Source: Bombyx mori
Taxonomy: Eukaryota; Arthropoda; Insecta; Lepidoptera; Bombycidae
Reading direction: 5' to 3'
DNA length: 64,000 nucleotides
Assembly: GCF_030269925.1 (NCBI RefSeq)
Contig: NC_085112.1
Coordinates: 6,883,501 to 6,947,500, forward strand
Shown: one piece after another, positions 34,777 through 46,900 of the stretch
Position numbering within the stretch: the first letter of the stretch is position 1
How the letters are laid out: each line of letters opens with the position of its first letter
Made by a program: the position numbers and the translations under genes
The notes under the pieces: generated by a model
Seen by the model: the letters and a program-made list of their open reading frames with translations, nothing else
What the model was told of the DNA's origin: nothing
Databases searched by the model: none

Positions 34777-37702
34777 ACGGTCAACGAACGCAGACGCCCC
34801 CCGACCCCGACCTTGCTCTCGAATCTCATGCGAATATTCACGTTTTATGTGTAACCTTTTTAATTGTATTGATGTGTAAGCGCGTATTTTGTCGCACGTA
34901 TTTGTGCATTTCTTATAGCCGTTTATATAGGTAAGTATATCGTTGTATTAACCGAACATGACTAACAGGGTAAATATCATCAGAGTTAGTGAAAGTTGTT
35001 CAAAACGACTTATTGTTTATTAGACCAAACTTCATTTGCTATAGAAACGAAAGTTAATTTTTGCAACGATTTCAAAATTATTTAAGGCGAGCGTTCCTGA
35101 ATCTCAAATTTAAGCTTTTTCCTAAAATTACCAAGCATGAATTTCTATCTTAAACCATCAAACGAGTTTATAGAAAGATATTTAATAAATTAAGAGATAA
35201 TAATTAATAAGTTTTGACTTCATAAAATTTGTAATCTCACAAAATCTCAAAATCTATCACAATCATGGAATTTATATATGAACGAAAATTAGGGCCATAC
35301 GTTTACTTAAGGTTAACTGATTGTTCAATTCATAGAAGGAAATAATTAAGATTTTTTTTCTGTTTGACCTAGAGTATACTTTCTTAACTTATTTTTATTG
35401 AAATATGTAAAATAGTAAACTATAACTTGTGAATTAACAAAACGATCTCATTAGAAACCTTTCGTCATCTCGCAAAGTTCTAAACTCGCGACGCTCACAG
35501 AGTCTTGTTAATTACTGATAGCTCTGAAAAGGATCAATACACCTTTTTGCTTAAGTATGCTATTCTAATGTTTTTTCATTTTTTATTCAAATAGAAAAAA
35601 AAACTGAACGACTGTTAATAGCGCATCTTTTAAAATTTTAAATTATAATAAAACAAAAGAAATTTAGGTTGTCCTGAAATAACAAGACTCGCTCATAAAA
35701 TGTACTTTTTACCATTTTTATTTTGTTTTGGCAGGGATATTTTCATAAGGAAACTCGACTAAAATTCTTGGCTCATAACATAACTGATCCAAAGTACCAA
35801 AAACTACGGCTAGCCGCCTAAAAATAGTACATAGTTAAGTTTGAAAAACCTTTATTTATAGATTTAGATGGGAAAAAATTGGCCTGAAATTCAACCCGTG
35901 AACAGACTATGCCACTGGTAATTTGAATTGACAAAAATTATCAACCATACAACGCTCGCCTTAATTGAACCATAGTACCTGTAATATTCTTCAGCGTGTT
36001 ATCCTGCAGTCATGTGTTATTAAATGAAGGAGAAGGAACTTTTTGTACGAGAAAAATAAACGAAATAAACTGTCAAGCGGGAAGATAAGACTGAATCGGC
36101 AACAGCTTGTGATTGTAGGAATGGAATAAAGGGTTGGTTGTACATAAATATGATTTCAACTATTTAGTTAGGATAATATAATTGGAAATTACGACTGCGT
36201 GTTCAAAATTAAAGTAGACAACGCGATCAATGTATCGATTAGTATACGTTTTAAAATTATATTTTTGTATTACTATTACAAAAGTAAGTATATTAACATT
36301 GTGCCATTAATAAAAATTTATCACGCAGAACATGGCAAAATTTCAACTGCAAAACAGTTTTAGTTTATTTCTTCGATTTGCTTGACCCGTTTATACTTTG
36401 CTGAAAAACGTAATTACCTACAAGTTAGTCACAAATAGATAACGTGACAATATTTCAACTAAAAGATTATTGTAAGCTTTTAATGTTTTGATGTACTCGT
36501 AGATTACAGTCGATAGGTGAGTAGTAACGGTTATCTGTGTACCACTGTTTGAATCTTTAAAGTATTAAATCACGAATTTAATGAACGTAAATGTCTAAGA
36601 TAATCCAAATTTTGTGTCGTAAGTATATGTTGTGTGTTAGATGAAAAAGGTCCAAATAGGATTCGTAGATTAGCTTCATCAAAAATGTTTACATCATAAA
36701 TGTGTAGTCATTTCTGAATTTTATCAATTTTGCTTATTCTCTAGGGGTAGTTTACAATTTATGAAATAATCATTACTTATAAGATGTGCTAGCATACCTA
36801 AGTCCCAATCTAAGAATGTAGGTATTTTAGGTGTTCCACGCGTGGAATCATCGTGAACTTATAAAATGACACGAACTCAATTCGTGTTTTTGTTATGATA
36901 TATTTTAGAAAACTAAGTTTACCGTTATTGTTTCGCGTTGTTTTTATTGAATTCTGATTTTGCTCAATGTTTATTTAGGTAGTAACTGTTTCACATGCCA
37001 ATGCATTTTAATAAGTACGTCGTGTAGATGTAAGGTTGTAAATAAACTCATAAATATTTCGTGTCAAATCAGTGTTTCCTTTAACAAGTCACCAACCGTA
37101 AACATGAAACTATTTTATTCCTCTTTCGATAATATGGAAATACAAATGGAATGGCAGGAAATATAAAATTACATACAATAAAATTTTTAATTCGTATTAG
37201 TCAATCTTAAAGCATGCCTAAACTTTATAGAACACAAACTAACACGAATTCGTTACAATTTTAAATTTAATTTACAATAATAAAAAACTTAAACTAGAAT
37301 TTACTTAAAATAAATAAACTGAATTAAACATGGCTAACTATGGCAAGTTTAATTCCCGGCATAACCCAAAGACAGGTGTCGTAAACATGGCAGTTTCAAG
37401 CTTATGAACCCTTAAAAATCCACATGATATAAAACGTTTTTACAACATACAACTCACTACAAAATAAAAATATTAATCACACAGACAAACGATTATAATA
37501 TGTAATCCCGACTATCACAGATTGTTCTACGTACTATTAGAGAAATTTTTTTATGAATCCACGAAACATTTTTTATTCTTCAAGCTAATGTATGAGATAA
37601 CATAAACGGATGGAAATTTCGGATATGAACTTATCGAACGATCAATTTCGAGGATGTGTGGATACAGTTACAAAATACATATTTGATATTCAACAGTTTT
37701 TC
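34777..37702. other. 3' UTR of zinc-finger exon 3 and convergent intergenic region
   Basis: AT-rich with no gene. Plus-strand AATAAA candidates lie at 36309 and 37177. The end of the convergent minus-strand gene lies at 37703, so the two transcripts end close together or may overlap. Confidence 0.5.
37572..37577 (-). promoter_or_regulatory. Candidate poly(A) signal of the chitin-binding gene
   Basis: AATAAA on the minus strand, 126 nt after the stop at 37703-37705. Confidence 0.45.
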
Positions 37703-37937
37703 TTATTCGTGAAGCCGCTCGACATTGCCGCTTGTACCTGGTGACTCCACGATAACACTAGCTGTATTTACAGTTGATAATTTATCATTTGCATCGCCAC
37801 TTTTCGAATCGTCTGTATCCTCTTCTGATGCTTTAGAATTTTCGTCTTCGTCTGCATCGATCTTCTCTGATGCGTTTTGTTTGTTTTTATTCTTCTTAAA
37901 TTGTTCTTCCATTTCTTTAAATTTTAGGGTCAAGTAT
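37703..37937 (-). CDS. Chitin-binding protein gene, exon 5 (C-terminal acidic tail)
   Basis: Acceptor TTTGTTTACAG. One base completes the Lys codon left in phase 2. It codes YLTLKFKEMEEQFKKNKNK, then an Asp/Glu/Ser-rich stretch ending NVERLHE and TAA. The VDKYLTLKFKEME junction is typical of CPAP1 relatives and supports the join. Confidence 0.85.
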
Positions 37938-40900
37938 CTGTAAACAAAATACAGTAATTATTACGAAAACTTAAATTCATTGAATAGCATACTCGTAAAT
38001 ATCTCTATCTGATTTTAATAACATAATAGGTGAGACTAAAAATGTTTTCTAGTTATGTCTCTTACGGCTATAAAAATATGCACCCTCAGATGTCTTAAGA
38101 TGGTAACATCCGAATTATTGGTCACTCATGATAATTTGTTTATAAGAAAACTTTATACGTAATTTTTATCCATGTAGTAGTACATTTAAGAAACTAATTC
38201 AATTTTAATATATAATATTTAAACTAAATAAACAGAAATTAAAACACGCAATCTTACTCACTTATCAACAAGCGGCCCGCTATAATCTTCTGGAAACTTG
38301 GGTCGATGCGGCAAAATAAATTTATATAGACTTTCATTAAGTACGTATAACTGAGTAGCAGAGTCACATCGAACGTTGAACCACCAGTCACAGGTTAGGC
38401 CGGCCTGCGAAAATATTGTGCCATTTGGGCACAGAAAAGAAGCCTGTCCACCGTTGAGGTCACAATAATGCCATACCTGGAATCGTAAGTAAGTATTAAC
38501 ACGTAATACTTTTAATATGTTATGATTTTTTTTATATTCAGTGACATGAACCCGCCTACCACCAGAGTAGAGTTGATCCATACAACCTAGAGCCACTGCG
38601 TTCATCCACAGCGCGTTTCCAGAGATATTTTTTGCCACGTACCATCCGGCTTTGAAATGAGCTCCCCCTCTACGGTGTTTCCCGAGTGTTATGACATATC
38701 CTTCTTCAAACGAGGCTTGTGGAGGGTACTTAACGGTACGCAGTGGCCTGGCTCTGCCCCTGGCATTGCTGACGTCCATGGGCGACGGTAACCTCACCAT
38801 CAGGTGGGCTGTATGCTTGACGGCCTACAAGGCCAATAAAAAAATGTAGACTACAATGCTGTTGTTACCCATCTTAGTGTTCGATTACCAGAGCCCGGAA
38901 ATACCGCAAAGTGCACTTTTAATAACGACGATACAAGTCTTATTCTGACGTTGAAACTAGGACGTTGCTGCGGAGAAATAGGCAGGATGGTGATACCCAA
39001 TTACCCAGCTAGCCAGTACGAGCATCATGCCCAATAACTAATTTACTGGTAGTAGGTGGTGGTAGGTAGAATGAAGAACTAAGAGAATGAAAGTTGGAGA
39101 AAATAGCAGTGTTACATTGGATTGAGGACGGGAAAGGGACAGTAGTACTAGGAGCTTAGTTACGCATATTCTGATTAATAGACAGAATCATTGATGTTTA
39201 AGAGCAAACCTAAATTGTCATTGCCACTGTAACTAGACTAATTAGACATCGGCAAGTACTTTACCCTAGATTTTAGCCAACAAAATAAACTGAATTACTT
39301 AAGCTATGAATTATGAAACGAATGTTATTACTATTACTAATTACGTTTACCTAGTCAGCGAAGCGATACAAGCTAAAATGATTCTGTTAAAATCATAAAA
39401 GAGATTTTTCAACATCATTGTTTTTTATATATTTGTTAATTAATGCTGAAAACCGAAGCTGCTATATCTTGAGAAGTTTTTAAATTATAACATAATAGAG
39501 AGTATACAGGCTTGATAGATATTTTTATTCTTTTCGAAGTTTCAAAAGCCATAAAAGCCTCTGAACTATATCTACTACGCTTATACTTTCTACCTACATT
39601 AATTTACCCCTAATGTGTCTGCAAAATACCTGGCATCTAGTTTCGGTATCAGCGAAGAATCCCTTATAACGCTGAGTCTTGCAGTTAAAAGATGTCTGTG
39701 GTATAGCGGTGAGTATAGGGTAATCTATTCCTGGACTCCCCGGAGTACCCCCTTCTTCGTCAGATGTTACTGGCAACGGAAACTGTTGACTAGTACTCCC
39801 ATGTAATGGGTAATCTGAAATAATTCAATCAAATGATGCATTTAATGTCTTTTCAGTGAAATAAATAGCAAGAAATATTTTTATAATACATATACCTATC
39901 ATCATTTCTGATTAACTATATTTTATATAAAGAAAAGTCACCACAGTTCAGTCCCATCTTCTCCACATGAAAACTATTTTTTTACTTTTTCTTATTGCTC
40001 TCAGTAGCTGTTGACAAGTTTTATTATTCTCAAAAAAATAATTGGATATAGTTTTTCAAAAAGTCAATATTAGAACAAAACAGAAAATACTATAGGTACA
40101 TAAAATGGATCACAATCTAGGGCTGAGAGCGATTTTGGTCGAATTTCGTCATAAGGCGATAAATAAGCAATAAAAAGACTAGTTATTAAAATTACGTTAC
40201 GCTGAGTTCCTTGCCTGTCCTTTACAGTGGGTCACGATTCCAATCCAACGAAAATGGGTGGACGAGCTCACAGCCCATCTGGTGTTAAGTGGTTACCGTA
40301 GCCCATAGACATCTACAACGTAAATGCCACCACCCATCTTGACATATGAGTTCTAAGATCTCAGTATAGTTACAACGGCTACCCCGCCCTTGAAACCGAA
40401 ATGAATTACGGCTTCACGACAAAAATAGACAGGGTGGTGCTACCTACCCGTGCGGACTCATAAGAGGTCCTACCACCAGTAATTACGCAAATTATAATTT
40501 CGCGGGTTTGATTTTTATTACACAATGTTACTCCTTCACCGTGGAAGCCAATCGTGAACTTGTTAAGTACGTCTTTCATTAGAGCAGCCATTAACAAATC
40601 CCACCCCTCCTGGCTGTGTCTTTGCTTGCCCAGGTGTGTCCTGATGAAACTGCAAAGGCCTCTGGACTACCAGTAAATCTTCAATCACAAAAAAAAGCGG
40701 CGTAATCCATTGGGCTGGTCCGATTAAATTAAGACAACATTGGACTCCAGCATCAATATCCCTATCCAGAAAATGCTGCGTAAAAGTCAAGACCCTTAAA
40801 CACTGAGGAACACGATTCAAGGGAAAAGAGGAAAGCCCGGGAACCCACCCACTAATCAGTTTGAAGCCAGAGGGGCCCGTCGAAACTACTGGTAGATAGT

Positions 40901-43900
40901 CAGGTAAGAAAAAATTTAGCTCCTTATTAAGAATACTTCAAATAAGTAATCTTATATTCACAAATTCAGGTTACATACCTAATAAGACACAAGAACTGCT
41001 GAGCTCTCTTTATACAGCTACTTCCTACTCTACTTATTTAGTTATTTATAAAAAGCATTGTATGCAGTGACACGTCGTCTTATGAAGTCGTCTTGGCCTA
41101 AAAGATAAGATGCCCGGTGCAATGAAGTCATCGTGGCTTAAAGGATAAGACGCCCGAGCTTTCGAAGTCGTCGTGGCCTAAAAAATAAGACGTCCGGTGC
41201 ATTCTTAACAAGCAGTGCAACGGTGCTTGAATCCCGCAGATAGGTACCAATTATTGTAATGAAACACGTAGTTAACAAATGTTTACGTTTGTCTTCCACT
41301 GTAAAGGAATAGCATCGTGTAATAAAAATCAAACTCGCAAAATTATAATTTGCGTAATTACTGGTGATAAGTCGTGTTGTCAGTCCACACTGATAGTTAC
41401 CATCACCTTCCTATTTCTGCCTTGAACCAGTAATGCGTTTCGGTTTAATGTGTGGGCCAGCCGTTCTACTATAAAAAATTTAGACCTTAGATAGAACTCA
41501 TGTCCCGAGGTGGGTGACGGCACTAACACTGTAGATGTCTATGGGCTCCGGTAACCACTTAGCACCAAGTGGGCAAGTTGTCCACCCATTTAAGTAATAA
41601 AAAACACAACTTACCATCTAAATGTTGTGATGGCGGATGTACAGGATCAAGATATGTTTCAACTTCAACATCTTCGTTCTCATAATTATTTGCCACTGGT
41701 AGCGGTCTTGCGTATTCTTGTTCTACTGGGGAGCTGTTTATTTCAAGAATAGTTGCAGGCGTCACGAATGGCGTCGGAGTACTTAAAATTGGCCCTTCGA
41801 CGTTGATGTCTTTGGTTGCTGCTTTTAATGTATTTAAGGCTTGTAGCAATGTCCGGATCGAGGACTCAACATTATCTTTTGTTATAGGCTTAGGAATAGA
41901 TCTATTTAATTGGAGGGATTTTACCAATGATGTCAACATATTTGTTGGTGTTTGCGTTAGCCTATGAATTTGCTGATCCACAACGTATTTTTTTTGCTTA
42001 TGCTCTGTATCAGGAGCGGTTGATGTAGTTTGAATTTGTTCAATTGGATTTTCATTAATATGGATTGAATCGAAAGTTGGTGATAAATCTGACGTATAAA
42101 TAGGCGTCTCAGTGGTATAAGGTATATTGACTATGGGCCTAAAACCATTCTCAACAATAGGCAATACAGGTTGTGGATGTGGCTTGCGATATTGATTTCC
42201 AATCAACACTGGCTGTTTTCTTACCGGGAGCTGATGATTGATGTTATGGTTATAAATCGATTCTGGATGAACGATTCGATGTTTCAAAAATACTTGTTCC
42301 TTATTTAACGGCGCAGGTGAGTAAGTTTTTTTTACCTCATGTACATTTTCATTTCTCTGTGGTACGACAACAGGGGGAGTTTGTTCATAAGGCACTAGCT
42401 TATACTTTGTTTCTGGTTCTTTTTCAGACAGATAATAGCGTATATTAGGAGTTTCCTCATTTTTATACAAATTTATGTAGGGTTTCCTTTGTGGCACTGG
42501 AGCTGTGTTGAATGGCTTCGCAACGTATTTGTGTATAAATCTTCCGCCATCAAAGTTATTATTAACATAATCGTAGAAAGGATTCAGGTTCTGAGCGACT
42601 TTAGTGGGACGATGAACCTGTACACCGTCTTTGTAGAAAACTTTTGTAGGATTCGCAGAGGCAATGTTGTACTGAGTTAATCTATTTCCTTGATATCTTG
42701 GAATATTTCTGTGCGGATAATAAGCAATATTCTTTGGCTGTCTCTGAACAGGGTGTCCTATTTCTTGAGCTTCCACTATTTCTGCCTTTTCTACTTCCAC
42801 CTTTGTGTTTTCAGTAGTCGGTACGATTAAATCGTTTGCATAGTAAAATGTCATATAAGGAATTAATCGTCTATATCTTTCATTCAAAGCAAGTGTTGTT
42901 GCATTCGAAAGTAACTGTCGACTTTTTTCATAATTGGACTTCTTTGATGATGTGAGAGCCACTGGTCCTATTGTCACCATTTCTTGAGGCAGCACTTTAT
43001 CAAGCACCATTCCGCCTTCCATTTTGACCTTAGGACTGTTGCCATTGGATGATACCGTAATAGATGAGACCGATGATGATAAAACTGCAAATAAAATAAC
43101 TATGTAATCCAACACTTACGTAAGATGATGGGTATCGTTAGCATCGATCGTTGATTGTGAAAGAGCTGCTTAATTAAATTTGGATATTCTGCATAGTGAA
43201 TTTGTTTAACGAACGAGGTTAAGTAACGATATGTGGTATTCAGATATGTACTATCTGAATGCATTTGACCTTCACATCTTATTATTTTAAATTTGATTTA
43301 TTGGTATAATTGGAGCATCAACACTGAATAAAAACTAAAAAAACAGCAATGTTTTCTCAAGTTAATTTTGTAACCTGCTATATACCTAATTAGATACAAG
43401 AAGGTATGTATAATACGTTTTTCTAAAAACTATAATTCTAGTCCAAAAATTTGTCGATTTATTGCCATCTTCAAAGTTGTTTATTTAATGTTTGTGTTAA
43501 TTTGTATCTATTTTTTTGAAACGCCGGTATCAAACAGTCTTCAAATCGTGAATGCCACCACCCTCCTTGAGACTTGAGATCAATGTCTCTGTTGTATAGT
43601 TTTGTCTCCTCAAAGTTACTACAAAAACACAAACTACATAGCAGATACTTGCTTTGCAGAAGGATTATTCCGCTATGCTGAAAATAACACATAATCCCAT
43701 CCGTAGATATTTACAATCCAACTCCCTACAACAGTATATAATAAACTTCTACAGTTCTTATGATATATCGAATTATATCAGAAAATTATAATTTGCCTAA
43801 TCACTGGTGGTAGGACCTCTTGGGAGTCCTCACGGGTACCACCAGCCCGCCCATTTCCGCCGTGAAGCAGTAATGCGTTTCGGTTCGAAGGGTGGGGTAG

Positions 43901-46900
43901 CCGTTGTAACTATACTGAGACCTTAGAACTTATATCTCGAGGTGGGTGGCGCATTTACGTTGTAGATGGCTATGGGCTCCAGTAACCACTTAACACCAGG
44001 TGGTCTGTGAGCTCGTACAACCATCTAAGCAATAAAAATGAAAAAATAAAAAAAAATCAGAGTTAGCCTTGACTAAAAAATGTATCGTACGTAAGTAATA
44101 AGGGTGAAAAAAATGTGTACATATCATCATATTTATATATAGTCCCTTCACATGGAGTATAACTACAACGAAACTTGAAAACAAGAATCCAATAGAAGTA
44201 TCCAATTCTGATGAGAACCTCTATTATTCCTATTTAAATTCATAGCACGTCCTCAAACAAACAAATTAACTGTACCTATTCCTTGAACAACAGATGAGTT
44301 TCACTAGAACCACAACGAATGCTGTCGAAACTGAAACCAAATAAACGGCAGGCAACTTTAGAAAGGCTGGACTGCTCGTGTGTCGAATAATAAAACCTTG
44401 GAGAAGTGACTGGTTCTCTAGATCCGTATCCTGATGTGTTATTGATATCGTAACGTTTTTTTTAATTTTATTGTACACGGACTTAGATAATTTGATATCG
44501 CTTGATTTAATCGAAAGTAGATTTTTTCATATCTGTTGCAGACAGACTATCTTACTCCAACCCATGGACACAAGTAATGCCACTGCTTACAGGGAAATCC
44601 TAATCTAGGTCGTAGTATAAATGATTTTTTTTAATTAAAGATCCAACTATTATTGTTTACTAATACTAATACATAGTTATTATTTTTCTTATCACACGTC
44701 CATTGTATCAGAATTATCACCAACTTTCTTATTCTTTACCTATTAATAATAATTCATACCTTAAGTACAGCAAACCTGGACAGGTATCCACAACCTATTT
44801 ATAACTGCCACGAACCAAATATGCGTTCTGTTTTAAAGATTAAGGCAGCCATTATACAATATAATTGAGACTTCGACCGGAAGAGTCTTAAAAGGGGTGG
44901 TAAATTAGTGAGATGATTCCTATTGACTCCGGGAACTAGTTAATCCTAGGATCCTTACATATAGGTACTGTTTTTTAGATAAATATGAGAACATGGGTCC
45001 GAAAGAAATCATATTATTTCTAACATGTAGTATTAACTATTAGTTCAATAGTTTGTTAATAGCGGATATAATACATAAAATCAATCGAAATTTACCGAGT
45101 AATTTTTTTTTAATCTTTTAAATTAACAAGCACAAGTCACGACAAAGACCTTCGTGTTTTATAAACAGAAACATAGTTTATTTAGCCCAGATTGTAAAGT
45201 ACCCTATTACCGCTTAATAAAATTGTAAAAGGCGGAATTAAAATAAAAAGGTTGTTTGACGCTGATAAGGCTATATATACACTCTATGTTTTATTTATTA
45301 TTTTTCTATTACTTAGATGGTTTAGACGAGTTCACTTCCCATCTGGTGCTAAGTGGTTACCGGAGCCCATAGATATAAATAACCTAAATTCCGTCGCCCA
45401 CATTGAGTAATGAGTTCTAAGTTTCAGCTTTACAGTACACAGGCTGCCCCACTATTCAAACCAGAACGCATTAATGCTTCAGAGCAGAAATAGGCAAGAT
45501 AGTGGTACCTATCCGTGCGGACTCACAAGACCACCATTAAATTTTATAGTAAGTATGTACATGTGATAAATACTAAGTAATTGTTAAGAATTATTTTTAA
45601 GTTTTCGTGGCTATTAACATTATTTTTATTAGTAATAACCTTCGTAATGAAGGTTCTTTCGAGAACGTTGAAAAATCGAGCACTCTCTAAAATAAAATTC
45701 ATTGTTAAGCCCGTTAAATAATACAATTTAATAATTGTTAAAGTAACCAACGATGATGATGGTATAGTAACTTTTCAAATGAATCCATGTTTTAGGGGAT
45801 GAATACACTCATTCAAGAACAAATTAATTATCTATTGTCGACTTAGCAAACATACTTCTATTTTGATGCAAACGTATAGGGACAAACTTATTGTGTTTGT
45901 ACTTTGCCTATTATTTAATTAACTATGCAGATGTTCTCACGACAATGCCTAGACATTCAAAAGATCACGAAGCTAACTGCACGACACAGAGTAACCTTTA
46001 ATCTTCAGTTATGAACAGCAGTAGTATTGTGTCAATATACAAATAAAATCGTACAATACAAATAAATTAGTTTTTTCATAGACTGAAAAAACATACTAGT
46101 TCTTAAATATCTTAGACTACCAGTAGTATCTAATTAATTTTAGTTTGTAAATAAATACTTTTTGAGTCAAAACACAAATGTGTGTGCTAATTACTTATCC
46201 ATAATTATACTTAACAAACCCAGATTAAAATGGCTAATATGTTTTCGTAACAATCAAACCTTGGTTTTGAGTTTAATTTAAAATTTTATTTAAAAAATAT
46301 GGAATTCTATTTTCAAATTCAGTTACATTTTTATTGATTGGCATACGATAAAAATACGAATTATCGTGGAATACGAATTCCGTCGCGTTAGCAATGCCGC
46401 ACAAACGGCGTCACAACAATAATAACATCAACGGAGCGAACTCTAGAATTGAACTGACGCTGACGCACGACTCGTTATTGGTTTGAACGCTTCCAACATG
46501 AAAATTATTATCAAAAAATGAGCCCTGTGGTCGCTCGAAAACTAAAGTTAACAACGGCGAATTAAAAGCGATAGTGGAAGCTGATACTCAATCTACCGCT
46601 GAGTTAGCAACATCTTTCAAAGTGAGCATGAACACAACATTGGCCCATTTGCCTCAAATTGGTCAGGTAAAAAAACTTGATAAGTGGGTGCCGCATGAAC
46701 TGAACTCGTTATGTTTGCGTTAATGTATGTCTTATGTTGTTTAATAGACACAGAAATTAAGGGATTATTGATGCCTTTGTCACTTGCGATGCAAAATTTT
46801 ATTATTTTTTATAATCGGAAGAAATAACCACGTTGGCTAGCCCCTGGTTTCAACACTAGGCAATGACGTAAACGAAAACTTATCCCTAAATAGTCATGAT

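Noticed and set aside
43085..43115. Extension of the main chitin-binding exon upstream with its own start (LDYIVILFAVLSS looks signal-like)
   Set aside because: The frame there starts with GTG, not ATG, and a clear TATTTGCAG acceptor lies between. The hydrophobic stretch is intron read-through.
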